Origin: Burkholderia sp052045245 | GTDB lineage: Bacteria > Pseudomonadota > Gammaproteobacteria > Burkholderiales > Burkholderiaceae | Direction: 5' to 3' | DNA: 64,000 bases | NCBI RefSeq assembly: GCF_052045245.1 | Contig: NZ_JBQEON010000013.1 | Coordinates: 95,680 to 159,679 of the forward strand | In this document: positions 1 through 8,430 of the stretch, one piece after another | How positions within the stretch are numbered: position 1 is the stretch's first letter | How the letters are laid out: every line of letters begins with the position of its first letter | Translations under genes and position numbers: made by a program | Notes under the pieces: generated by a model | Seen by the model: the letters and a program-made list of their open reading frames with translations, nothing else | Told to the model about the DNA's origin: nothing | Databases searched by the model: none

Positions 1-1
1 C

Positions 2-1030
2 TTTACGTTCCGCGAGAAATTCCTGTTTGTGGACCTGTGCGGACTGGATGTCACGAAGCTGCCCGAACGTACCACCCGGTTCGAGCTGGAAATCGTGCTG
101 ACGCAGACCTATCCGTCGGACCAGCGCTTCGGCGCCGAAAACGTGCGGCTATTCTGTTCGCCCGTGATCAACTTGTTCGAGCTGGATGCCGAGCCGATCG
201 AGATCGATCATCACGAAACCGAATATCGCGTGGTGCCGGCCGGCCATCAAGGTGAGCATGTCGAAACGTATTCCGTCGACGCGATCGAGGCATTCGACCA
301 CGAAACGGCCGAGCGGTATGAATACGTGCCGTTTGCGACGTTCCGTCATCGTGGCGGCATGCTGCGTCACGAGGCGCCGGAGCGGTATTTCCATTCGCGC
401 GTGTGCTCGGGTGTCGCGGGGTTGCACGAAACGTGGGTGGTTCTCGGTGGTCATGCATGGGAAACCATCGAGACGTTGCCCGAGGAAAGCCTGTCGTTGC
501 GCGTGACGGGCACGAACGGGTTGCTGCCGCGCAAGGGGCTCCGGGAAGCCAGTCTCGACGAACTCGCGACCAGTTCCCAGAACGTCGCCGGGGTGCGCAA
601 TCTCGTCTCGCCGACGCTGCCGCTGTATCCGCCGACGGAAGACCGGTTCCAGTGGCGTGTGCTGTCGCACCTGGCACCGAACTTCCTGTCGATGATGGAC
701 GCGGAAGTGTTGCGCGGGGCGCTCGCGCTCTACGACTGGACGAATGACGAACTGAACCGTCGACGGCTCGCGGGCATCCTGTGGGTGTCGCAGGCACTGA
801 TCGAGGAGGTGTCGGGTGGTTCGGTCGAGCGGGGCGTGCTGATCGAGGTCACGCTCGACAGCCATGCGTTCGCCGGGGACGGTGACGTGATGCTGTTCGG
901 CGAGCTTCTGCATCGGTTCTTCGCGCTCTACGCGGACATCAACCTGTTCACGAAGCTCGCGATCGTCAGCCTGCCGTCGCAGGCCCGCATCGAATGGCCG
1001 CGCAGCAAGGCCGAGCGGGCGCCGCTATGA
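2..1030 (+). CDS. tssF: Type VI secretion baseplate protein TssF, 5' end outside window
   Basis: C-terminal 342 residues of TssF (ImpG/VasA family), a subunit of the type VI secretion baseplate wedge that works with TssG, TssE and TssK in the cytoplasm. The reading frame is open from the window edge, so the true start lies upstream. The segment just after the edge (FREKFLFVDLCGL) is typical of the middle of TssF. The stop overlaps the next start as ATGA, so tssF and tssG are translationally coupled, as is usual. Identity is secure from sequence and neighbours; only the N-terminus is missing. Confidence 0.93.
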   Translation, partial: FTFREKFLFVDLCGLDVTKLPERTTRFELEIVLTQTYPSDQRFGAENVRLFCSPVINLFELDAEPIEIDHHETEYRVVPAGHQGEHVETYSVDAIEAFDHETAERYEYVPFATFRHRGGMLRHEAPERYFHSRVCSGVAGLHETWVVLGGHAWETIETLPEESLSLRVTGTNGLLPRKGLREASLDELATSSQNVAGVRNLVSPTLPLYPPTEDRFQWRVLSHLAPNFLSMMDAEVLRGALALYDWTNDELNRRRLAGILWVSQALIEEVSGGSVERGVLIEVTLDSHAFAGDGDVMLFGELLHRFFALYADINLFTKLAIVSLPSQARIEWPRSKAERAPL

Positions 1031-2136
1031 AGCTGCACGACTTCCCGAATCTCGATCCGCTGGTCGCCTCGCTGCTGGCGCGTGCACCGCGGATGAACTT
1101 CATGCAGCTTTGCCGGTTGCTCGAGGTGCGTTTTCCCGACCAGCCCGGGTTCGGCACACGGGATGCGCTCGATCATGAACCGGTGCGCTTCCGGCCGCGG
1201 CCGCGAATGGGTTTTCCGGCGAGTGAAATCGCGTCGGTCGAGTTTGACGATGGATCGGACGCGTTCGGGTCTGGATCGCCTCCGACCGTGCGCACGACTT
1301 TCATGGGGCTGTATGGCGTCGATGCGGCGATGCCCTCGCACATGATCGACGAAATCGTGCTGCGCGAGGAAGGGCACGAAGCGGTCGAGGCGTTTCTCGA
1401 CCAGTTCAATCACCGGTATGTCACGTTGCTGTATCGCGCCTGGCGGAAGTATCGCTATCCCGAGCACTTCCGGCCTGGCGGCATCGACGCGCATTCGCGC
1501 AACCTGCTGTGTCTGGCCGGGTTCGGCTGGGGCGACAAGCCGAAGCGCGCCGGCCTGCCCGATTCGCGGATGCTGGCGCTGCTGGGGCTGTTGATTCAGC
1601 GCACGCGCACGCCGGAAGGGCTCGCAGGTGTCGTGGCGCTGGCCATCCCGGGAGTTGAGGTTCGGGTCGACGAGTTCTGGCCGGTCGTGACGTCGACGGG
1701 GCGGCCGCGGCCGCTCACGGCGGCCGGGCCTGCTGTCGGGAAATCGGGAGCCAGTCAACGGGACGGGTTGGGCAGCGGCTACGTATTGGGGAAGCGGATG
1801 GCGTATCGAAGCCGGGCGGTACGGCTGACGTTGCGCCCGGCTGATGCTCGGCAGGCGCAGGACCTATTGCCCGGTGCAGGGCTGCATCGCGATTTGATGG
1901 CCTTTGTGCAGCTATATGTCGGTGTCAAGGCGGACGTACATCTGCGGATGGAAGTGTCGTCGCGATACACGCCGGAGCCGGCGATCGGTCACGGAAACGC
2001 CGGGCCCGCGCCACGGCTCGGTTGGACCACCGTGCTGCCCGCTGACGAGGAACGTATCGTCAATATTGCACTTGGCATGTACGAAGCGTTCCCGGGACCA
2101 GGGCCCAATCCCCACATTACTCCCTTGCATGCATGA
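1027..2136 (+). CDS. tssG: Type VI secretion baseplate protein TssG
   Basis: 369-residue TssG (ImpH/VasB family), partner of TssF in the baseplate. The ATG at 1027 overlaps the tssF stop; an in-frame codon further upstream lies inside tssF and is rejected. The N-terminal part (NFMQLCRLLEVRFP) and the later RPGGIDAHSRNLLCLAGFG region fit the family. Length is normal (about 330-370). It is followed after about 150 bp by tssJ. No disabling changes are seen. Confidence 0.93.
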   Translation: MKLHDFPNLDPLVASLLARAPRMNFMQLCRLLEVRFPDQPGFGTRDALDHEPVRFRPRPRMGFPASEIASVEFDDGSDAFGSGSPPTVRTTFMGLYGVDAAMPSHMIDEIVLREEGHEAVEAFLDQFNHRYVTLLYRAWRKYRYPEHFRPGGIDAHSRNLLCLAGFGWGDKPKRAGLPDSRMLALLGLLIQRTRTPEGLAGVVALAIPGVEVRVDEFWPVVTSTGRPRPLTAAGPAVGKSGASQRDGLGSGYVLGKRMAYRSRAVRLTLRPADARQAQDLLPGAGLHRDLMAFVQLYVGVKADVHLRMEVSSRYTPEPAIGHGNAGPAPRLGWTTVLPADEERIVNIALGMYEAFPGPGPNPHITPLHA

Positions 2137-2293
2137 CGGCGAACCTGCGTCGCCAAGACGAGAAAGCCAACGCCATCAACGGCCGTCGTGATTTCGCCGG
2201 CGAAACCGTTGAGGGCATTGATCTCGGCTGCGCGCAGGTCTACCGATGCAGCACTTTAAGCTCATTCGTTACATGACTATTTCAGGAACGTCG

Positions 2294-2821
2294 ATGTCTA
2301 TCCGTTTCGCTGTTTCAACTTTCTTGTCCGTCTTGCTGCTGTCCGCGTGCGGCGCGTGGCAGTCCGTCTCGGACGCCTCGTCCGGCGCGTATCACGCGGT
2401 GTTCTTCAAGCAGGTCAAGGTGCTCAACGTCGATCTGTCCGCCCGGGAGGCGTTGAACCCCGACGACGCCGGCCGCGCGACATCGGTCGCGGTGCGCGTG
2501 TATCAGTTGAAGGATCGCAAGCTGTTCGACGGCGCGTCCTACGAGGACCTGCTGAAGCATGACCGGACGGTGCTTGCACAGGACCTGCAGGCAGACCTTG
2601 CCGCGGTGTTGAACCCGGGAGCGTCGGCGAGCCTTTCGCAGCCGATGCAGGCCGATACGAAATACGTCGCGATCGTGGCGTTCTACCGCAACCCGGGCAA
2701 CGGTGACGGGTGGAAGCATGTGATCGAAAAGAAGAAACTCGACGCGGACAAGCCGTTGAAACTCGAGCTTGTCGATCAGCTTCTGCTGGCCAGCGGCGCT
2801 CGTCGCGACACATCGAGGTAG
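2294..2821 (+). CDS. tssJ: Type VI secretion outer-membrane lipoprotein TssJ
   Basis: 175-residue lipoprotein of the TssJ/SciN family. It anchors the TssJLM membrane complex to the outer membrane and contacts TssM in the periplasm. The start at 2294 has an AGGAA box 6-9 bases upstream and gives a clean lipoprotein signal with lipobox LLSAC (Cys19). The frame extends upstream to 2246, but that start would put 16 extra residues before the signal. The region from about residue 36 (VLNVDLSAREALNPD) to the YVAIVAFYRN strand is typical of TssJ. The type VI cluster appears to end here, since the next gene is on the other strand. Confidence 0.9.
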   Translation: MSIRFAVSTFLSVLLLSACGAWQSVSDASSGAYHAVFFKQVKVLNVDLSAREALNPDDAGRATSVAVRVYQLKDRKLFDGASYEDLLKHDRTVLAQDLQADLAAVLNPGASASLSQPMQADTKYVAIVAFYRNPGNGDGWKHVIEKKKLDADKPLKLELVDQLLLASGARRDTSR

Positions 2822-2956
2822 TGGCTGACTGGCCGGTCATCGGACATTACGTGACCTGATCCGCGCACTGGGTGAACCGAATCGAGCGATCCGACGATCC
2901 CGTGCCCGAGCCGGCATTGCATCGAGTGTTTGAGTGCGGCGGCACGGTGAGCCCGC

Positions 2957-4165
2957 TCACTCCCCCCGACGCCCCCGCACCCTGCTCAACACCGCATACG
3001 CGACCGACCCGATCACGATCCCCCAGAACGCCGACCCGAGCCCGAGCCACGTCATCCCCGACGCGGTCGCAAGGAACGTGATCACCGACGCTTCGCGATG
3101 ATCCTCGTCCTCGAAGATCCCGTGCACGTTCGCGCCGATCGCACCGATCAGCGCGAGCCCCGCGAGGATCGCGACGAAGGCTTTCGGCAGCGCGAAGAAC
3201 AGCGTGACGATCGTCCCCGCGAACAGCCCGCCGATCAGATAGAACACCCCGTTCGCGATGCCCGCGACATAGCGCCGGCCCGGATCCTCGTGCGAGTCCT
3301 TGCCCGTGCAGAGCGCAGCGGTGATCGCCGCGACCACGATCGTGATCCCGCCGAAGCACGCGGCCACGAGCGACATCACGCTGGTCGCCGTGATGATCGG
3401 CCGCGCGGGCGTGTGATAACCCGACACGCGCAGGATCGTCATCCCCGGCAGGAACTGGCCGGTAAGGCTCACGACGACGAGCGGCAGCGCGAGGCTGAGC
3501 GTGGTGCCGAGCGTCCATTCGGGGGCGATGAAGATCGGCCGCGCGATGCTCGGCACCACGTTGCCGAGATGCGCCATCCCGAGCAGCGTCGCGAGCGCGG
3601 CGCCGGTCAGCAGCACGAGCACGATGCTGTAGCGCGGCAGCAGGCGCTTGAAGATCACGTACGCGGCGATCATCCCGAACCCGAGCACCGGCTGCGCGGT
3701 CGCGGCGGAGAACGCATGCATGCCGAACGGCAGCAGGATGCCGGCCATCATCCCGCACGCGATGCCGCGCGGAATGTGGCGTACGAGCCGGTCGAAATAG
3801 CCAGTGATGCCGATCACGAGGATGATCACCGCGGCCGTGATGTACGCGCCGACGGCCTGGTTCAGCGTCAGTTGCGGAAAGAGGCCGACGAGCAGCGCGG
3901 TGCCGGGCGCCGACCATGCGGTCACGACCGGCACTTTCAGCTTCCAGCTTGCGAACAGTCCCGAGAGGCCCGCGCCGATCGAGATTGCCCAGACCCATGA
4001 CGTGACCATCGCATTGGACGCATGCGCGGCCTGTGACGCCTGGAAGAAGATCGCAAGCGGGCCCGCGTAGGAAATCAGCACGGCGAGAAAGCCCGCGGTA
4101 ATCGCGGAGACGGACCAGTCGTTGCCGATCGAGCGGATCGCGCCGGGCGAAGTGTTCGGTTGCAT
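2957..4165 (-). CDS. benE: BenE-family benzoate/proton symporter
   Basis: 402-residue inner-membrane protein of the BenE family, thought to import benzoate or related aromatics with protons. It has about 11-12 hydrophobic segments, an N-terminal FLAVLISYAGPLAIFFQA helix, and the conserved PLVVVSLTGQFLPG region in the middle. Length matches E. coli YdcO/BenE. The ATG at 4165 has no clear Shine-Dalgarno box. No benzoate catabolic genes are adjacent, so the true substrate cannot be told. It is convergent with tssJ and unrelated to it. Confidence 0.85.
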   Translation of the reverse strand: MQPNTSPGAIRSIGNDWSVSAITAGFLAVLISYAGPLAIFFQASQAAHASNAMVTSWVWAISIGAGLSGLFASWKLKVPVVTAWSAPGTALLVGLFPQLTLNQAVGAYITAAVIILVIGITGYFDRLVRHIPRGIACGMMAGILLPFGMHAFSAATAQPVLGFGMIAAYVIFKRLLPRYSIVLVLLTGAALATLLGMAHLGNVVPSIARPIFIAPEWTLGTTLSLALPLVVVSLTGQFLPGMTILRVSGYHTPARPIITATSVMSLVAACFGGITIVVAAITAALCTGKDSHEDPGRRYVAGIANGVFYLIGGLFAGTIVTLFFALPKAFVAILAGLALIGAIGANVHGIFEDEDHREASVITFLATASGMTWLGLGSAFWGIVIGSVAYAVLSRVRGRRGE

Positions 4166-4395
4166 CGTCGTAGGGGAGTGCGGCGCGCGGCCGGGAGTCT
4201 GAGCCAGGGCGAATGATTGTTGGAAGCCCCGGACGAGCCGACATTCTGGGCATTGCCGGCGGAATTGGCAATTCGCCGATGCGGGCTGGCGTTGTCGGCT
4301 ATTCGTAAGGCATGCCCGTTGCAGCGGCCGGGCGACCTCGTGCGTGCATCGCCCGGACGCGCGGTGTCACGGCGAAGCCGCGCATCACGTACCGG

Positions 4396-5421
4396 CTACG
4401 TACTGATCTGAAGATAGCCGTCGACCACGGCGACCTTCGCGCCACTACCCGTCGACAGCGACGCCGTGCCGTGGTCGAACGGATGCACGGGCGTGTCGGT
4501 CGGCGTCCAGGCGTGGCGCGCCAGCAGTTCGCGATAGCCGCGGCGGATCACGAAGCCGCCGCATTTCTCCGCATACGCATCGCGCCGCATCCGGTACGCA
4601 CGCGGCAGGTCGTACCACGGCAGCTTCGGCAGGTCGTGGTGCACGAGGTGATAGTTGTTGTTCAGGTACAGCAGCCGCATCGCGAAGCCGGCTTCGTTGA
4701 TCACGATGCGCGCCTTCGGATGCGGTGCGGCACGATGCTCGAACAGCGAACGGATCATCGCGAGCGACAGCGCGGGCCAGGTGACCGCCAGCAGGTAGTA
4801 CCACCACGGCACGCCGATGGCCCACTGCAGCCATGCGAGCAGCGCGGCCGCGCAGGCGGCGTGCGTGGCCCACATCGGCAGATAGCGGAAGTCGCCGCGC
4901 CGGAACGCGACGAATGCGTCGCCGATCATTGCGGCGATGCTCGCTGGCGGTCCGAGAACCAGCCGCCCGATGAAAGTTGTGCGTGCAACGATCATGCCGC
5001 GATGCCAGCGCGGCAGCCGCCCCCACCGCGCGCGCGACACGTAATTCGATTCCGGGTCGACGCCGGGCACGGTCAGGTCTTCGTCGCGGTGATGGTCGAG
5101 GTGCGTGTCGCGATAGAGCGTGTACGGATACCAGATCGTCAACGGCGGATAGCCGAGCAGCCGGTTCACGAACGCGGAACGTGTCGGATGGCCGTGCAGC
5201 AGCTCGTGCTGCAGCGACATGTGCCACGCACCGAGCAGGATCAGCGGCGGCGTCGCGGCGGCGAGCGACAGGCGAGCGCCGCGCACGAGCAGCAGCACGG
5301 CGAGCCAGCCGCCGTAGATCGCGACGACGAGCAGCCAGGTCGGCCACTCGGTGCGGGCAGTGAAGCGGGCGTCGAGCGTGGCGATCGCGCGCGCGTGGTC
5401 GACGTCGAAGTATTCGGCCAT
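4396..5421 (-). CDS. Membrane fatty acid desaturase
   Basis: 341-residue integral membrane di-iron desaturase. Three histidine boxes are visible: HELLHGH (72-78), HLDHH (107-111) and a NNNYHLVHH box near residue 255; these bind the two irons. Hydrophobic segments precede and separate the boxes. The family inserts double bonds or hydroxylates acyl chains; substrate and position cannot be read from sequence. It stands alone and diverges from the gene at 5718. Two direct copies of GGCTATACG (5444-5461) lie in its upstream region. Confidence 0.85.
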   Translation of the reverse strand: MAEYFDVDHARAIATLDARFTARTEWPTWLLVVAIYGGWLAVLLLVRGARLSLAAATPPLILLGAWHMSLQHELLHGHPTRSAFVNRLLGYPPLTIWYPYTLYRDTHLDHHRDEDLTVPGVDPESNYVSRARWGRLPRWHRGMIVARTTFIGRLVLGPPASIAAMIGDAFVAFRRGDFRYLPMWATHAACAAALLAWLQWAIGVPWWYYLLAVTWPALSLAMIRSLFEHRAAPHPKARIVINEAGFAMRLLYLNNNYHLVHHDLPKLPWYDLPRAYRMRRDAYAEKCGGFVIRRGYRELLARHAWTPTDTPVHPFDHGTASLSTGSGAKVAVVDGYLQIST

Positions 5422-5717
5422 GGTGCTCGGGCGGGATGAAACAGGCTATACGGGCTATACGGGCGATATGGATAGCGGACGATCGCACCCCGGTATGGGA
5501 CGCGATGCGATTGGCCGACGCGTGTTGCGGCGCGCTCGAAAGCATCGCGACACTGGAACGCTAACCGCGCCACGTAGTCAGGCAAACCAAGCAATTCGCA
5601 TTTGCTTAGCGCGGCGCGGCCGATAAGCATTGGCGGCAGCCCGCCGTGGGCCGGCTATCGCTGAAATGCGATAGAACCGGTTTCCTTCAAGGCGCCACCG
5701 ATGCGTAGAATGCCCGG

Positions 5718-6542
5718 ATGAGCCAATGGATCGCCGGACTGCCGATGTACAACGTGACGCCGCGCCACGCCGCACTGTGGCGCGCGCTGCTGCGTGACGC
5801 GCTCGATGTGTTCGCGCGCACCGGCGAGCCTGCCGGCGTCGCGTTGCTCGACGAACCGTTCGCGGATCTGCACACGCTGTGGCGGCGCCACGACCTGCTG
5901 TTGTCCCAGACCTGCGGCTATCCGTACCGGATGCTCGGATTGCGCGATGCCGTGCACCTGATCGCGACGCCGGCCTTCGATGCGCCGGGCTGCGATGGTG
6001 CGCGCTACCGCAGCGTGCTGGTTGCGTCGGCGCGCGTGCATGCGGGCGGCGTGACCACACTGGCCGCCTGTCGCGGCTCGCGGGCCGCGATCAATGGCGG
6101 CGATTCGCACAGCGGGATGAACGCGTTCCGGCATGCGGTCGCGCCGCATGCGCATGGCGGACGTTTCTTCGGTTCGGTCGTGTCGTTCGGCTCGCACCTG
6201 AACGTGCTGCGCGCGCTGGCGGCCGGCGACGCCGATTGCGCGGCGATCGATTGCGTGACGTTCGCGTATGTGCGCGATGCACTGCCCGAGCTGCTGAACG
6301 GGATCCGGATCATCGGGATGACGGCGTCGGCGCCGGGGTTGCCGTTGATTGCGTCGAAGGCGCTGGACGGAGGGCGGGTGAGCGCGTTGCAGGACGCACT
6401 CGATCACGCGGCCGCGGTCGATCCGGAACGGGCGAACGCGTTACGGCTGACGGGATTCGAGCGTCTGCCGCGGGACGCATACGACACGATTGCCCGGCTC
6501 GCGCGGGACGCGGCCGCGCTCGGGTATCCCGAGCTGGCATGA
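5718..6542 (+). CDS. PhnD/SsuA-like substrate-binding domain protein
   Basis: 274-residue protein with the fold of phosphonate/sulfonate-type solute-binding proteins. Features include an early GLPMYNV segment, a LLSQTCGYPY segment, the ING-DSHSGMNAFR region, and a GRFFGSVVSFGSHLNVLRAL segment typical of PhnD-like type 2 periplasmic domains. No signal peptide is visible at the chosen start and no permease or ATPase is adjacent, so it may act in the cytoplasm or as a soluble sensor. It is convergent with dbpA. Function unknown beyond ligand binding. Confidence 0.75.
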   Translation: MSQWIAGLPMYNVTPRHAALWRALLRDALDVFARTGEPAGVALLDEPFADLHTLWRRHDLLLSQTCGYPYRMLGLRDAVHLIATPAFDAPGCDGARYRSVLVASARVHAGGVTTLAACRGSRAAINGGDSHSGMNAFRHAVAPHAHGGRFFGSVVSFGSHLNVLRALAAGDADCAAIDCVTFAYVRDALPELLNGIRIIGMTASAPGLPLIASKALDGGRVSALQDALDHAAAVDPERANALRLTGFERLPRDAYDTIARLARDAAALGYPELA

Positions 6543-6585
6543 GATGGCAGCGCGGCTGCCGTGACAGCCGCCGCACCGCCCGCGA

Positions 6586-7983
6586 TCACTCGTCGTCCAT
6601 CAACCGGACCTTGACGCGCTTGCCCTTGATCTTCCCCGCATTGAGCTTGCGCAGCGCGTCGTGCGCGACGCCGCGCTCGATCGCGACGTAGGTCGAGAAC
6701 TCGGTCACGTTGATCTTGCCGATCTGCTTGCCGTCGAACCCCGCATCGCCGGTGAGCGCGCCGAGCACGTCGCCCGGGCGGATCTTGTCCTTGCGCCCGC
6801 CGAGGATCTGCAGCGTTTCCATCGGCGGCAGCAGCGTGTCGTTGCCGGCCGGCTTCAGTTCCGCGAGCGGATGCCATTCGACGTCGCGCTTCTGCGCCTG
6901 CTCGATCGCGCCGACGCGGCCCATCTCGTCCATGCTGGCAAGGCTCAGCGCCCAGCCTTCCTGGTCCGCGCGGCCGGTGCGGCCGATCCGGTGCACGTGC
7001 ACTTCGGGGTCCGGCGTCACGTCGACGTTGATCACCGCCTCGAGCTGGGCGATGTCGAGCCCGCGCGCGGCGACGTCGGTCGCGACCAGCACCGAGCAGC
7101 TGCGGTTCGCGAACTGGATCAGCACCTGGTCGCGCTCGCGCTGGTCGAGCTCGCCGTGCAGCGCGAGCGCATGGAAGCCCTGCGCGTGCAGCACGTCGAG
7201 CAGGTCGCGGCATTGCTGCTTGGTGTTGCAGAACGCGATCGTGCTGACCGGCCGGTAGTGGTTCAGCAACTGCCCGACCGCGTGCAGGCGCTCGGTTTCC
7301 GTCACTTCGTAGAAGCGCTGGCGGATCTTGCTGTTGTCGTGGCGCTCCTCGAGCTTCACTTCCTTCGGGTTGCGCAGGAACTGCTGGCTCAGCTTCGCGA
7401 TGCCGTCCGGATAGGTCGCGGAGAACAGCAGCGTCTGGCGCGCGGTCGGGCACATCCGCGCGACCTTCGCGATGTCGTCGAAGAAGCCCATGTCGAGCAT
7501 CCGGTCGGCTTCGTCGAGCACGAGCGTGTTCAGCGCGTCGAGCTTCAGGTTGCCGCGGTCGAGGTGATCCATGATACGGCCCGGCGTGCCGACGACGATA
7601 TGCGCGCCGTGCTCGAGGCTCTGCGCCTGCGGGCGCATCGGCGTGCCGCCGCACAGCGTCAGCACCTTCACGTTTTCCTCGGCGCGCGCGAGGCGGCGCA
7701 CTTCCTGCGCGACCTGGTCGGCGAGCTCGCGCGTCGGGCACAGGATCATCGCCTGCACGTCGAAGCTGCGCGTGTCGAGCCGCGACAGCAGCGCGAGCGA
7801 GAACGCGGCGGTCTTGCCGCTGCCCGTCTTCGCCTGCGCGATCAGGTCGTGGCCGGCCAGCGCGATCGGCAGGCTCGCGGCCTGGATCGGCGTCATGTCG
7901 ACGTAGCCGAGCTGCGCGAGGTTCGCGAGCGCGGCGGGCGTCAGCGGCAGCGCGCTGAACGGCGTGGCGGTCGATTGGGTCAA
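6586..7983 (-). CDS. dbpA: ATP-dependent RNA helicase DbpA
   Basis: 465-residue DEAD-box helicase that acts on 23S rRNA in 50S ribosome assembly. Motifs in order: AKTGSGKTAA (I), PTRELADQV (Ia), VGTPGRI, DEAD (II), SAT (III), VATDVAARGLDI (V) and HRIGRTGRA (VI). A C-terminal RNA-binding domain begins near residue 390 (KIRPGDVLGALTG), which separates DbpA from other DEAD proteins. The chosen start is TTG at 7983, with GGAG seven bases upstream. It overlaps the stop of the zinc-ribbon gene as TTGA, and the protein then begins TQSTATPFSALPL, as expected for DbpA. Confidence 0.9.
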   Translation of the reverse strand: MTQSTATPFSALPLTPAALANLAQLGYVDMTPIQAASLPIALAGHDLIAQAKTGSGKTAAFSLALLSRLDTRSFDVQAMILCPTRELADQVAQEVRRLARAEENVKVLTLCGGTPMRPQAQSLEHGAHIVVGTPGRIMDHLDRGNLKLDALNTLVLDEADRMLDMGFFDDIAKVARMCPTARQTLLFSATYPDGIAKLSQQFLRNPKEVKLEERHDNSKIRQRFYEVTETERLHAVGQLLNHYRPVSTIAFCNTKQQCRDLLDVLHAQGFHALALHGELDQRERDQVLIQFANRSCSVLVATDVAARGLDIAQLEAVINVDVTPDPEVHVHRIGRTGRADQEGWALSLASMDEMGRVGAIEQAQKRDVEWHPLAELKPAGNDTLLPPMETLQILGGRKDKIRPGDVLGALTGDAGFDGKQIGKINVTEFSTYVAIERGVAHDALRKLNAGKIKGKRVKVRLMDDE

Positions 7984-8183
7984 GACAGGTCTCCAAGGTA
8001 GGGGCGGCCTTCCATCTGTTCGTAGACGACCGTGCCTTCGTCGTCCTCGAAGCGTTCGAGATAGTTGCGGGCGCCGCACAGCGGGCAGCGGAACAGCAGC
8101 CCCTGGCCTTCGTCCTTGATGACGACGTCGGACGTCTCCCACTGCGTGCCGCAGCTCTGGTTTCGGCAGGTAAACACGGTCAT
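7980..8183 (-). CDS. Small zinc-ribbon protein coupled to dbpA
   Basis: 67-residue acidic protein with two cysteine pairs, C6-x4-C11 and CPLC at 33-36, forming a probable zinc ribbon. The ATG at 8183 is the only start that avoids an extremely basic low-complexity extension. Its stop overlaps the TTG start of dbpA by four bases, so helicase translation probably depends on this gene. It may bind nucleic acid or ribosomal particles, but no function is known to me. Confidence 0.75.
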   Translation of the reverse strand: MTVFTCRNQSCGTQWETSDVVIKDEGQGLLFRCPLCGARNYLERFEDDEGTVVYEQMEGRPYLGDLS

Positions 8184-8375
8184 TCTCCAGCTGAATTCGG
8201 TTGATGGCGCGCCCGGCGGACGCGGCAACGCGGTGCGGCGCTCGCGCGGCTCGGGCGCGGGCCGCACCGGCGGTCGCGGGGACCGCGTCGATGCGGATGG
8301 TGGATCGGGTGGCGACGGCGTCGCGCGTGCCCGCAATTCTAGCGGATGCGGGCGGTGCCGCCTGCATCCGCCATG

Positions 8376-8402
8376 TAAAACGGCCGCCCCGAAGGGCGGC
8401 CG
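8376..8402 (-). terminator. Rho-independent terminator of mqo
   Basis: Perfect 9-bp GC stem (CGGCCGCCC / GGGCGGCCG) with a 4-base loop, followed on the minus strand by TTTTA. It lies 28 bases past the mqo stop in the right orientation. Confidence 0.8.
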
Positions 8403-8430
8403 CCGGTGCGACAAAACGGGGCCGGACGCG

